A stretch of 64,000 bases of DNA from Lysobacteraceae bacterium SCN 69-320 (GTDB lineage Bacteria > Pseudomonadota > Gammaproteobacteria > Xanthomonadales > Rhodanobacteraceae), in the NCBI GenBank assembly GCA_001725155.1, contig MEFP01000013.1, forward strand, positions 52,870 through 116,869, read 5' to 3'. Position 1 is the first letter of the stretch. Every line of letters begins with the position of its first letter. The position numbers and the translations under genes are program-made. Positions 1 through 8,567 of the stretch are shown piece by piece. Below the pieces are notes generated by a model. That model was given only the letters and a program-made list of their open reading frames with translations. It searched no databases and had not been told where the DNA came from.

Positions 1-2421
1 CTGGCCTTGCCGCTGTCGCAGGGGCACGAAGGCCTCGCGCTGTTCGCGTTCCTCGGCGGCCTGAGCGCGGCTACCGGCATGGTCGTCGTCAGCACCCTGA
101 CCCTGAGCCTGATGATCGGCAATCACTGGCTCGCGCCGGGCCTGCTGCGCAGCGCCTGGCGGCGTTCCGGCGACGGCGACCTGCGCGGCACCGTACTGCT
201 GCTGCGCCGCCTCGGCATCGCCGCGATCATGCTGCTGGCCTGGGCCTACAACCGGCTGATCGCCGGCAACGAGGCGCTGGCCGACGTCGGCGCCGTGTCG
301 TTCTCGGCACTGGGCACGCTGACGCCGGCGCTGGCCTTCGCGGTCTGGCGGCCGCAGACGCCGCCGCGCGCCGTCATCGCCGGCATCGCCGCGGGTTTCG
401 CGATCTGGTGCTGGGCATTGCTCGTACCGCTCGCCGCCCAGGTGCGCGGCGTCGCGCCGGGCTGGCTGGAGCAGGGCCTGTACGGTCAGCCCTGGCTCGC
501 GCCCGACGCCCTGTTCGGCCTGACCGGCTGGAGCCGCCTCGGCCGCGCAGTCGCGGCCAGTCTGTTCGTCGGCACCTTGGTAACGGTCGTGATCGCGATC
601 TGGCGGCCGGACCCGCTGCGCGAGAAGCCCGGTTTCGACCAGCGCGCGCTGCGCAATGCCGGCCGCCGCTTCCTGCCCGAGCAGCGGCTGGACGAGCTGT
701 TGCAGCACGCCCCGGCACGCGGCGTCGTGCCGGCCGCGATCGAGGCGCGCGTGGAGGGCGAGCTCGCCGCCGTGCTCGGCAGTACCTCGGCGCGGCTGCT
801 GCTCGACGCGGCCCAGCGCGAGGCCGGCGCCGGGCTCGACACGGTCGCGGCGATCGTCGGCGAAGTTTCGCAGGAACTGCGCTTCAACCAGCGCCTGCTC
901 GAGGCCGCACTCGAAAACATGAGCCAGGGCATCAGCGTCGTCGACGCGCAGCTGCGTCTGGTCGCCTGGAATAGGCGTTATGTGGAATTGTTCGGTTTTC
1001 CCGAAAATATGCTGCGCGTCGGCGTGCCGGTGGCCGAGCTCGCCGGCTGGGCACTGCAGCGCCTGCCGCATCGCGGCAGCGCCGAGGCGGCGCTGGAGCG
1101 GCGCCTGGCCTTCATGCGTGCGGGCACGCCGCACCTGTCCGAGCGCGTATTCCCCGACGGCAGCATCGTCGAGATCCGCGGCAATCCGATGCCCGGCGGC
1201 GGTTTCGTCGCGACTTTCACCGAAGTCACCGCATTCCGCCACGCCGAGGCCGCGCTGATCCAGGCCAACGAAAACCTCGAGCAGCGCGTCGCCGATCGCA
1301 CCACCTTGCTCGAATACGCCAAGCGCGAGGCCGAGCGCGCCAACGACGCGAAGAGCCGCTTCCTCGCCGCGATCGGCCACGATCTCATGCAGCCGCTGCA
1401 CGCCGCGCATCTGTTCACCGACGCGCTGGCGCAGCAGATCGCCGTGCCGGCACAGCGCGATCTCGTCGCACAGACGCGCGGTGCGCTGGACTCGACCACC
1501 GACCTGCTGACCGGCCTGCTCGACATGTCGCGCCTCGAAGCCGGTGGCCTGACCGCGCAGCCGCGCGAGTTTCCGCTGGCCGACGTGCTCGATCCGCTGG
1601 CCTCGGAATTCCGCGCGCTCGCGGCCGAGCGCGGCCTCGCGCTGCGCTATCGCGCGAGCGGCGCCTGGGTGCGCAGCGATCCGCAGCTGTTGCGCCGCGT
1701 GCTGCAGAACTTCCTCGCCAACGCCGTGCGCTATACCGCCGCCGGCCGCGTGCTGCTCGGCCTGCGCCGCGCCGGCACGCGGCTGCGCATCGAAGTGCAC
1801 GACACCGGACCCGGCATCGCGCCGGAACAGCAGCGCGCGATCTTCGAGGAGTTCCGCCGCGGCGACGACGCGGCCGGCCCCGGCCTCGGACTGGGGCTGG
1901 CGATCGCCGAACGCATGGCGCAGCTGCTCGACGCGCCGCTGGACCTGCGCAGCCGTCTCGGCCGCGGCACAGTGTTTGCGATCACCTTGCCGCTGGCCGC
2001 AGCGCGGCGCCGCGAGGAACCCGCAGCCGCGGGCAAGCCGCGCCTCGGCGGCACGCATGTGCTCGTCGTCGACAATGAAGCGCCGGCGCTGGAAGCATTG
2101 CGCAGCCTGCTGCTCGGCTGGGGTTGCAGCGTCGCTGCCGCCGCCGACGGGCCCGCCGCGGCGCGCGCGCTCGACGCGCAGGCCGCCGATCTCTGGCTGT
2201 TTGACTACCACCTCGACGATGACGACACCGGCGTGGCCCTGCACGAACGCCTGAGCGCCAGCCACGGCGCGCGCCCGGCCGTGATCATGAGCGCCGATGC
2301 CGGCGAGTCCGTGCGCAAGGCCGTCTACGAAGCCGGCCTGCCATTGCTGATCAAACCATTGAAGCCGCTTGCGCTGAAGTCGGTGCTCGACCGGCTGCTG
2401 GCGGCGCGGGCGGTGAGATGA
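1..2421 (+). CDS. Symporter-fused hybrid sensor histidine kinase (5'-partial)
   Basis: The frame is open to base 1, so the gene begins outside the window. The visible N-terminus (to about residue 205, counting from base 7) has hydrophobic segments that read like the end of a sodium:solute symporter domain (the GGLSAATGMVVV stretch), as in CbrA/PutP-kinase fusions. A PAS region follows at about 300-415, then a short coiled coil and a HisKA domain whose phosphoacceptor is H458 in the sequence HDLMQP. Next come an HATPase domain (D-T-G-P-G-I and GLGLGLAIAERM motifs) and a C-terminal receiver with D733 in LFDYHLDDDD. It is a membrane sensor that probably couples solute binding to phosphorelay. 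The LuxR-type regulator at 4890-5549, next to 3-hydroxybutyrate genes, is a plausible partner (inference). Confidence 0.9.
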   Translation: MALPLSQGHEGLALFAFLGGLSAATGMVVVSTLTLSLMIGNHWLAPGLLRSAWRRSGDGDLRGTVLLLRRLGIAAIMLLAWAYNRLIAGNEALADVGAVSFSALGTLTPALAFAVWRPQTPPRAVIAGIAAGFAIWCWALLVPLAAQVRGVAPGWLEQGLYGQPWLAPDALFGLTGWSRLGRAVAASLFVGTLVTVVIAIWRPDPLREKPGFDQRALRNAGRRFLPEQRLDELLQHAPARGVVPAAIEARVEGELAAVLGSTSARLLLDAAQREAGAGLDTVAAIVGEVSQELRFNQRLLEAALENMSQGISVVDAQLRLVAWNRRYVELFGFPENMLRVGVPVAELAGWALQRLPHRGSAEAALERRLAFMRAGTPHLSERVFPDGSIVEIRGNPMPGGGFVATFTEVTAFRHAEAALIQANENLEQRVADRTTLLEYAKREAERANDAKSRFLAAIGHDLMQPLHAAHLFTDALAQQIAVPAQRDLVAQTRGALDSTTDLLTGLLDMSRLEAGGLTAQPREFPLADVLDPLASEFRALAAERGLALRYRASGAWVRSDPQLLRRVLQNFLANAVRYTAAGRVLLGLRRAGTRLRIEVHDTGPGIAPEQQRAIFEEFRRGDDAAGPGLGLGLAIAERMAQLLDAPLDLRSRLGRGTVFAITLPLAAARRREEPAAAGKPRLGGTHVLVVDNEAPALEALRSLLLGWGCSVAAAADGPAAARALDAQAADLWLFDYHLDDDDTGVALHERLSASHGARPAVIMSADAGESVRKAVYEAGLPLLIKPLKPLALKSVLDRLLAARAVR

Positions 2422-2478
2422 AGCGCGACGTTCAGCAACGCGTGCTCGACCGTCGGCGTTTGACCGCGGCAATCCTCG

Positions 2479-3090
2479 TTACTGAGGCGTCCATTCGATG
2501 CGCTCGTACGCGCTGTGCAGCAGTCTTTCCAGTGCCCAGACCTCGACCGGCGCGACTTCGCCATAGTCGGTGACTTGCCAGCTATCGGCATGCCCGCGCA
2601 GGGTGATGGTCACCCAATAATCATCCGTCCAGCCAGCCATGTAGTTGTTCTTGGTAGCGCTGCGGCGGGCACGCTGGCCGAGCTGGGCAAGGCGCGCGAA
2701 GGTGGCTGGACTGATTTCGCCGCGAAAGCGGCCGCCGTGTCCCTGTGTGTGGTCGACGAGTGCCGCGCTGCCGTCGCGATGCAACGTCATGCGGTAGTCG
2801 GGGCAGTCGCCGAAGCAGATGCTGCGTTCGAACACGATGACATCGAACGGAACTACATCCTGGTCGAGAGGCTTGCGATCGTTGAACGCCTGGGAACCGA
2901 AGTGCTTTCCGTGTTCGGCCAGACGATTGTCGAAGCCGTCGTCGGGATCGCAGCTCATGCCGCTGCTGCCGCCTTGCAGCAGCGCCGGCACCGTGGCGAT
3001 GCCTGCGAGCACGAAAGCGAAATAGACGGCGATATGCAGGCTGCGCAGCAGCGGAGGCGTCGTTTTCGGTTCGTTCGACACTGGGTTCAT
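2479..3090 (-). CDS. DUF6438 family membrane-anchored protein
   Basis: This hypothetical protein has one N-terminal hydrophobic segment (SLHIAVYFAFVLAGIATVPALL) and then an outside domain. The domain contains FERSICFGDCPDYRMTLHRDG, the C-x-G-x-C-P-x-Y pattern with a following acidic turn that I associate with DUF6438. Function is unknown. The ATG at 3090 is preferred because it leaves a short positively charged leader before the membrane segment. An in-frame GTG at 3138 would add 16 residues, and neither start has a convincing ribosome site. A decayed copy of its C-terminus lies on the same strand at about 4190-4260, beyond the PARG-like gene. Confidence 0.6.
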   Translation of the reverse strand: MNPVSNEPKTTPPLLRSLHIAVYFAFVLAGIATVPALLQGGSSGMSCDPDDGFDNRLAEHGKHFGSQAFNDRKPLDQDVVPFDVIVFERSICFGDCPDYRMTLHRDGSAALVDHTQGHGGRFRGEISPATFARLAQLGQRARRSATKNNYMAGWTDDYWVTITLRGHADSWQVTDYGEVAPVEVWALERLLHSAYERIEWTPQ

Positions 3091-3306
3091 GTTGCGACTG
3101 CACTGGACACCGGAAGCGCTGCAGTGTGCATGAATCACTTACCGTGAGGGGCGCCGTTCACCGGCGTGGCTTCCGGAGGGTACAACGGGTCGCGTCCATA
3201 GACTTGGCGATGCGTGCGTGATCCCGTTGCGATCCGGATCGGATCGCCCCTAATCTCCGCGCCGACGTCCGCTGATGGCAGCGGACGGGACGGACCCGGA
3301 CGGGAC

Positions 3307-4170
3307 ATGAGCAGACCACTTCGCAAGTTATGGGCCGAACAGACGCTGGAGATCCTCGAGCGCGGCCGTTATACCAATCCCTCGGGCGGGACCGTGGAAC
3401 TGGCCGCAGCGATCGTCGCCTGCCGCGCCGCCACCCGCCTGTTTTCTCCTCCGATGCTGCACGACTTCCGCGATGCGACCCTGGCCGCCGCATCGCCGGG
3501 CTTGGCCATGCGCATCGACGTCGTCAACGAAACCACCTTGCAGGGTGTCGCGCGCCTGGCCGGCGAAGCCGGTGACGACGATCTGGCGGCGCTGAACTTC
3601 GCCTCCGCGCGCAATCCCGGCGGCGGTTTCCTCGGCGGCGCGCAGGCGCAGGAGGAATCGCTGGCCCGCAGCTCGGCGCTGTATGCCTCGCAACTGCAGG
3701 TGCCGGCGTTCTACGAAGACCATCGCCGCTCGTCGTCGCTGCTGTATTCGGACGCGATGATCCTGTCGCCGCACTGTCCGGTGTTCCGCGACGACGACGG
3801 CGGGCTGCTCGACCGCCCGCATGCGGTCAGCTTCATCACGAGCGCGGCGCCGAATGCCGGCGCGATCCGGCAGCAGCGCCGCGAGCGCGAACAGCGCGAG
3901 ATCGAATCCACCTTGCGGCGCCGTGCCGAATGCGTGCTCGCGCTGGCGGCAGTTCAAGGCTATCGCCGACTCGTGCTCGGCGCCTGGGGTTGCGGCGTGT
4001 TCGGCAACGATCCGCTGCAGGTCGCCGCGGTATTTGCGCAGTTGCTGCACGGCGCCTGGCAGGGCCGCTTCGAGCACGTCGTGTTCTCGGTGCTCGACAC
4101 GTCGCTGGCGCAGTCGACCTTCCGTGCATTTCGCGACGCGTTGAGCGGGATGGCGTCGGACCGTCGCTAG
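3307..4170 (+). CDS. TIGR02452-type poly(ADP-ribose) glycohydrolase-like protein
   Basis: The 287-residue protein carries the bacterial PARG signature at residues 105-117: a Gly-Gly-Gly run followed, eight residues on, by Gln-Glu-Glu. It also has the conserved downstream segment LGAWGCGVFGNDP. Family members (TIGR02452/DUF2263, macrodomain fold) remove ADP-ribose from proteins or nucleic acids; the Glu pair is the catalytic centre in characterised PARGs. The start at 3307 follows the purine-rich GGACGGGAC; an upstream in-frame start would add residues without homology. It stands alone, flanked by an intact and a decayed copy of a DUF6438 sequence. No ADP-ribosyltransferase gene is visible nearby, so its substrate is unknown. 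Confidence 0.85.
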   Translation: MSRPLRKLWAEQTLEILERGRYTNPSGGTVELAAAIVACRAATRLFSPPMLHDFRDATLAAASPGLAMRIDVVNETTLQGVARLAGEAGDDDLAALNFASARNPGGGFLGGAQAQEESLARSSALYASQLQVPAFYEDHRRSSSLLYSDAMILSPHCPVFRDDDGGLLDRPHAVSFITSAAPNAGAIRQQRREREQREIESTLRRRAECVLALAAVQGYRRLVLGAWGCGVFGNDPLQVAAVFAQLLHGAWQGRFEHVVFSVLDTSLAQSTFRAFRDALSGMASDRR

Positions 4171-4189
4171 CCCACGTCACCCCGATTCA

Positions 4190-4260
4190 TTCGGAGGTCC
4201 AGTCCAGGGCGTTCGTACCGGGCATGCAGCAGGGTTTCCAGCGCCCGGACCTCGATAGAT
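4190..4260 (-). pseudogene. Decayed C-terminal fragment of a DUF6438-gene paralogue
   Basis: On the minus strand this stretch translates to IEVRALETLLHARYER, closely matching VEVWALERLLHSAYER at the C-terminus of the gene at 2479-3090. The DNA is also visibly alike around GCAGCAG..TTTCCAG. Resemblance stops a few codons upstream and no full gene can be read. It looks like the remnant of a duplication whose two copies now flank the PARG-like gene. Confidence 0.6.
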
Positions 4261-4428
4261 GCGATTGCTGCGCCGCGTATTGAACGTTCGACGGCTGAGG
4301 TCATATGGCCGCGCGGCGGCCTGCGCATCTCGCGGCGGTACTTCGTCTACGGCGCGGCAGGTGGCCGTGGTGTCATGTTCAGACGAGTGCGATGAGGATA
4401 GGCGGGAAGACGGCTGCGTACCGCCGAT

Positions 4429-4683
4429 TCACTGCTTGCGCGAACCGCCGGTATCGGCCAGCGGATCGCAGTGCTTGCGCTCGACCGGCGCTTCGCCGAA
4501 GCCGCGCGGCGCAGGACCGAAGACAGCTTCGCGCACGTCGGTGAGATTGTTGCCGACCTCGGCGACCACGACGATGAGTTCGTCGGGCGTCAGGCCCAGG
4601 CGCGTGGCCCAATAGTTGAGTTCCCAGGTCACGGCGATGTTGATCGTGCCGCTGTGCAGGCCGGCAGGTGGAGTGAGGTGCAT
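4429..4683 (-). CDS. Small DUF3606-like protein
   Basis: This 84-residue protein has a core (INIAVTWELNYWATRLGLTPDELIVVVAEVGN) that resembles DUF3606: a short segment with a conserved Tyr-Trp pair and a helix-turn that follows a cysteine-free N-terminus. DUF3606 has no assigned function. The start at 4683 is preceded by GAAGGAGAGCG, an excellent ribosome site, whereas the longer reading frame starting at 4740 lacks one. It appears monocistronic, and the response regulator upstream on the same strand is 206 bases away. Confidence 0.65.
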   Translation of the reverse strand: MHLTPPAGLHSGTINIAVTWELNYWATRLGLTPDELIVVVAEVGNNLTDVREAVFGPAPRGFGEAPVERKHCDPLADTGGSRKQ

Positions 4684-4889
4684 CGCGCTCTCCTTCACGC
4701 TTGAATGTTCGGGTGGCTGTTCGCTGCAGCCATACGCCAAGGCCGCGGCCGCTGGAACCGCGCGGCACGAGGATCGTGGGCAGTTCCCGACGGCGTGGAG
4801 GCATTCGGGCGGCGGAAAGTTTCGCGCCGCCGCCGCGGCCGTTCAGCGGGCAGTCGCGATTCGGGCCGCGCAGCGGGCGCGGCCGTCGT

Positions 4890-5549
4890 TCAGAGTTGGC
4901 GCGCGGGATCGCTGAGTTCGAGCTCGCGCAGCACCACGCCGGCCTGGGTGCGGTTGCGTACGCCGAGGCGGTCGAAGATCGCCGTCAGATGCGCCTTGAC
5001 CGTGCGTTCCTGCACGTCGAGGCGATCGGCGATCTGCTTGTTCAGCAGGCCCTCGGCGACGAGCACGAGCACGCGGAACTGCTGCGGCGAGAGGCTGGCC
5101 AGGCGCGCGGCGAGATCCGCATCCTGGGCCGAGGACTGCGCCCGCGAGACGCTGCCGCGCAGCACGGCCGGCAGCCATTGCTCGCAGGCCAGCACCGTAC
5201 GTATCGCGTCGCGCAGTTCGTCCAGGCCCGAGCTCTTGGGCAGATAACCCGCGGCGCCGTGGTCCAGCGCGCGCCGCACCACGCGCGGATCGTCGTTGGC
5301 CGAGACCACGACGACGGCCACGCCCGGATGCTGGGCGCGGATCGCGGCGAGCCCGGCCAGGCCGTGATTGCCGGGCATGTGCAGGTCGAGCAGGACCAGG
5401 TCGATGTCCGGCTCGCGCTCCAGGGTGCCCAGCACGCCGTCCAGCGAATCGGCTTCGTGCACCTGCAGCCCGGCCACCGCGTCGGCGGCGGCGCCGCGCA
5501 GCGCGGCGCGGAACAGCGGATGATCGTCGGCGATCAGCAGCGAAGGCAT
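4890..5549 (-). CDS. LuxR/NarL-family response regulator
   Basis: The 219-residue protein has an N-terminal receiver (IADDH acidic pocket, phosphoacceptor in LVLLDLHMPG, conserved Lys in YLPKSSG) and a C-terminal LuxR-type helix-turn-helix (LSPQQFRVLVLVAEGLLNKQIA..VKAHLTAIFDRLGV). It begins 28 bases after the stop of the 3-hydroxybutyrate dehydrogenase gene, so the two are probably cotranscribed. With the symporter-fused kinase at the window's left edge, it resembles the CbrA-like or NahK-like kinase/AgmR-type regulator arrangements that control use of small organic acids and alcohols. A role in regulating 3-hydroxybutyrate genes is inferred from context only. Confidence 0.88.
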   Translation of the reverse strand: MPSLLIADDHPLFRAALRGAAADAVAGLQVHEADSLDGVLGTLEREPDIDLVLLDLHMPGNHGLAGLAAIRAQHPGVAVVVVSANDDPRVVRRALDHGAAGYLPKSSGLDELRDAIRTVLACEQWLPAVLRGSVSRAQSSAQDADLAARLASLSPQQFRVLVLVAEGLLNKQIADRLDVQERTVKAHLTAIFDRLGVRNRTQAGVVLRELELSDPARQL

Positions 5550-5577
5550 GGCGGTCCGGCGGCCGCAGCCGGCCTGA

Positions 5578-6342
5578 CTACTGCACCGTCCAGCCGCCGT
5601 CGACCGTGATCGTGTGGCCGGTGATGTTGCGTGCCGGCGGCGAGATCAGGAAGGCGGCGATGCCGGCAAGCTCGTCGAAGCCGATGAACACGCCCTTGGG
5701 CATGGGCTTGAGCATGACGTCGCTGACGACCTGGGCTTCGGGAATGCCGCGCGTGCGCGCCTGGTCGGCGATCTGCTTGTCGACCAGCGGCGTCTTCACG
5801 TAGGTCGGGCAGATCGTGTTGATCGTGATGTCGGTGTTCGCGGTTTCCAGCGCGATGACTTTCGAGAAACCGATGAGGCCGTGCTTGGCCGCGACGTAGG
5901 CGCTCTTGTACGGGCTGGCCACGAGCGAATGGATGGAGCCGATGTTGACGATGCGGCCGAAGCCGCGCTCGCGCATGCCCGGCAGCACGGCGCGCGTCAG
6001 CCGCGCGACGCCGACGAGCATGACCTGGACCAGGAAATCCCACTTGGCGATCGGGAATTCCTCCAGCGGCGCGACGTGCTGCAGGCCGGCGTTGTTGACG
6101 AGCACGTCGACCGGCCGCGTCGCGGCGGCCAGGGCCGCGGCGACGCTGTCGTCGGAGGTCACGTCCAGGGCCAGCGCCTCGGCCGAGCCGCCGGCGGCGA
6201 GGATCTGCGCCGCGACGGCGTCGACGGCGCTGCGGTCGAGGTCGGTCAGGATGATGTGGTGGCCGGCCGCGGCCAGTTCCGTGGCGATGCCGGCGCCGAT
6301 GCCGCTGCCGGCGCCGGTGATCAGGATGCAGCGTTGGGTCAT
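5578..6342 (-). CDS. hbdH: 3-hydroxybutyrate dehydrogenase (SDR family)
   Basis: This 254-residue short-chain dehydrogenase has the NAD-binding TGAGSGIG motif at the N-terminus, VNNAGLQ at the NNAG position, catalytic Ser in NIGS and the Y-x-x-x-K pair in SAYVAAKHGL. The segment NTICPTYVKTPLVDKQI is typical of D-3-hydroxybutyrate dehydrogenases, which oxidise 3-hydroxybutyrate to acetoacetate with NAD. A strong ribosome site (CAGGAGAATCGCA) precedes the start. Its divergent neighbour is a 3-hydroxybutyrate oligomer hydrolase, which supports the substrate assignment. The response regulator gene follows 28 bases downstream in the same operon. Confidence 0.88.
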   Translation of the reverse strand: MTQRCILITGAGSGIGAGIATELAAAGHHIILTDLDRSAVDAVAAQILAAGGSAEALALDVTSDDSVAAALAAATRPVDVLVNNAGLQHVAPLEEFPIAKWDFLVQVMLVGVARLTRAVLPGMRERGFGRIVNIGSIHSLVASPYKSAYVAAKHGLIGFSKVIALETANTDITINTICPTYVKTPLVDKQIADQARTRGIPEAQVVSDVMLKPMPKGVFIGFDELAGIAAFLISPPARNITGHTITVDGGWTVQ

Positions 6343-6438
6343 TGCGATTCTCCTGGCGCAAGCCTAGCAAGCGCTCTGGGCGCCGGCTTGGTACGAAAGT
6401 ACGATAGCCGAGCATATCCGGCTTGGTAGGGTTGGCGA

Positions 6439-8280
6439 ATGACTATCGCCCCGATTTCGCGCGCTTCGGCGCTGATGCTGCTGACCCTGCTCGCTGGTTG
6501 CGACCGCACCCCGCCCGCGGCTCCGACGGCCGCTGCGCCGCCCACTGCCAGACCGGCGCCCGCTGCGGCCGCCGCGGAGACGACCGCGATGTTCACCGCC
6601 CAACGCGTCACCGAGCACCGCGACGGCGACGACCTGCTCAGCGCCGGTCTCGGCCTGGACGGCCTGCGCGTCATGACGCCGCCGGTCTTCGCCAATCCCG
6701 AGGCGCCCACGCCGGCCGAACTGCGCCGCCGCGCGCTCTGGAGCAACTGGCGCGGCATCGCCGATCTGACGCCGGCCGGCGGTTTCGGCAGCGTCTACGG
6801 CGAACTGCCGGCGGTGCCCGGCCGCGAATTCCAGGCGCTGGCGACTCTGCCCGGCGCCCATCAGCCGCATCGCGTGCTCGTGCAGGTTCCCGACGGCTTT
6901 GATGCCAAGAAACGCTGTCTCGTCGTCGCCGCCTCGTCGGGTTCGCGCGGCGTCTACGGCGCGATCGCCGTGGCCGGTCCCTGGGCGCTGCCGAAGGGCT
7001 GTGCGGTCGCCTATACCGACAAGGGCGCCGGCACCGACTACTTCGATCTGGCCGAGCGCCGCGGCGTGCGCATCGACGGCACGAACGGCGGCGCCGACGA
7101 CGTGCTCGCGTTCAAGCCCGACAGCACGGCCACCAGCGGCGTTGCGTTCAAGCACGCGCATTCCAGGGACAACCCCGAAGCCGACTGGGGCCGCCACGTC
7201 AAACAGGCCGCCGAATACGGTCTGCGTGCGCTGACCGAGGCACTGCCGCAGCAGGCGCCGTTCACGTTCGACAACACGCGGGTGATCGCGGTCGGCATTT
7301 CCAACGGCGGCGGTGCCGTGCTGCGCGCGGCCGAACTCGACGGCGACTGGCTCAAGGGGGTGGTCGCCGGCGAACCGAATGTCTACGTCGACGCGGCCGG
7401 TTCGCGCACCTTGTACGACTACACCACCGAGGCGGCGCTGCTGATGCCCTGCGCGCTGCCGAAGCTCGGCCTGCCGGCCGTGCCCGACGTGGCGCAGCGC
7501 TGCGCGGCCGCGGTCGCCGCGGGACTGATCGCCGGCGCCGACCTGCCGGCGCAGCAGGCCGCGGCCTACGACGCGCTGCATGCGCATGGCTGGACCGACG
7601 AAGCGCTGCGCGCCGGTTCGATCAGCGTGACCTTCGATCTCTGGCGCGCGGTCGCGGTGACTTACGCCTCGGCCTACGGCCGCTACGGCGCCGGCGAAGA
7701 GCCGTGCATCGCCGGCTTCGGCGCGCTCAACGCCGACGGCACGCCGCGCGCGGTCACGCCAACCGAACGTGCGGCCTGGTGGTCGGACGCCAGCGGCATT
7801 CCACCGGGTGCCGGCGTCGCATTCCGCGTGGCCAAGCCATCCGAGCCGCACGACGCATTGAATTGCCTGCGTGCGCTGTGGACCGGCAGCGACGCAGCGG
7901 CTACGCGCGTCAAGGAAGGCATCGCGGCGACCAAGGCCAGCCTGCCGCGCAAGGGTCTGCCGATCATGGTCGTGCACGGTCTCGACGACGGCCTGATCCC
8001 GGCCGCCTTCAGCAGCGCGCCGTATGCGGCCGCGGCCAAGGCCGGCGGCGCCGACCTGCGCTATTGGCAGGTGCGCAACGCGCAGCACTTCGATGCGTTC
8101 CTCGGCCTGCCGCAATACGGCGCCGCCTATGTGCCGCTGCTGCCCTATGTCTACCGCGCACTCGACCGCGTCTGGGCGCGGATCGACGGCGGTGCAGAGT
8201 TGCCGGCTGACGCCATCATCGCGACGACGCCGCGCGGCATGGGCAAGGCGCTCGAAGCGAGCCATCTCGCGCTGCCGTAG
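6439..8280 (+). CDS. 3-hydroxybutyrate oligomer hydrolase (lipoprotein)
   Basis: The 613-residue enzyme has an N-terminal lipobox (LLTLLAGC), so the mature protein is probably membrane-anchored outside the cytoplasm. Family features include VTEHRDGDDLLSAGLG, SRGVYGAIAVAG, TDKGAGTDYFDL and the nucleophile elbow G-I-S-N-G with Ser288. The family cleaves D-3-hydroxybutyrate oligomers released from polyhydroxybutyrate into monomers. It is transcribed divergently from the 3-hydroxybutyrate dehydrogenase gene across a 96-base shared promoter region, giving a complete oligomer-to-acetoacetate route. The stop codon runs straight into the first of three intergenic repeats. Confidence 0.88.
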   Translation: MTIAPISRASALMLLTLLAGCDRTPPAAPTAAAPPTARPAPAAAAAETTAMFTAQRVTEHRDGDDLLSAGLGLDGLRVMTPPVFANPEAPTPAELRRRALWSNWRGIADLTPAGGFGSVYGELPAVPGREFQALATLPGAHQPHRVLVQVPDGFDAKKRCLVVAASSGSRGVYGAIAVAGPWALPKGCAVAYTDKGAGTDYFDLAERRGVRIDGTNGGADDVLAFKPDSTATSGVAFKHAHSRDNPEADWGRHVKQAAEYGLRALTEALPQQAPFTFDNTRVIAVGISNGGGAVLRAAELDGDWLKGVVAGEPNVYVDAAGSRTLYDYTTEAALLMPCALPKLGLPAVPDVAQRCAAAVAAGLIAGADLPAQQAAAYDALHAHGWTDEALRAGSISVTFDLWRAVAVTYASAYGRYGAGEEPCIAGFGALNADGTPRAVTPTERAAWWSDASGIPPGAGVAFRVAKPSEPHDALNCLRALWTGSDAAATRVKEGIAATKASLPRKGLPIMVVHGLDDGLIPAAFSSAPYAAAAKAGGADLRYWQVRNAQHFDAFLGLPQYGAAYVPLLPYVYRALDRVWARIDGGAELPADAIIATTPRGMGKALEASHLALP

Positions 8281-8543
8281 GTTGCGGTGAGCCGCAGGCG
8301 AACCGCAACATCGAGGTGCTTCCGCTGACCGCGACACCGCACGGCGTACCGCCGTGCGGTGGATCGACAGATCCGCCGGACCTGCGCTGCCACGCACCCG
8401 GGCTCGGGCCAGGCATCGACCGATGTCTTCGTTTATGCCGGACAGCGCGACGTTGCGGTTCGCCCGAGGGCTAACCGCAACCTGCCGTTCGGTTTCATCT
8501 GCACGACGTTGCGGTTCGCCTGCAGCTCACCACAACCTACGCG
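8277..8543. repeat. Three REP-like intergenic repeats
   Basis: Three copies of a short palindrome-like unit sit between the oligomer hydrolase and the DUF2167 gene. They lie at about 8277-8313, 8449-8484 and 8504-8543. Each has GTTGCGGTT(C) and a matching (A)ACCGCAAC or CACCACAACC arm around a GC-rich centre related to CGCCTGCGGCTC. The first copy is inverted relative to the other two. Related copies recur at 26821-26920. No gene is seen in the 287 bases. Confidence 0.7.
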
Positions 8544-8567
8544 TGCTCTCGCCGACCTGTCGTGGTG

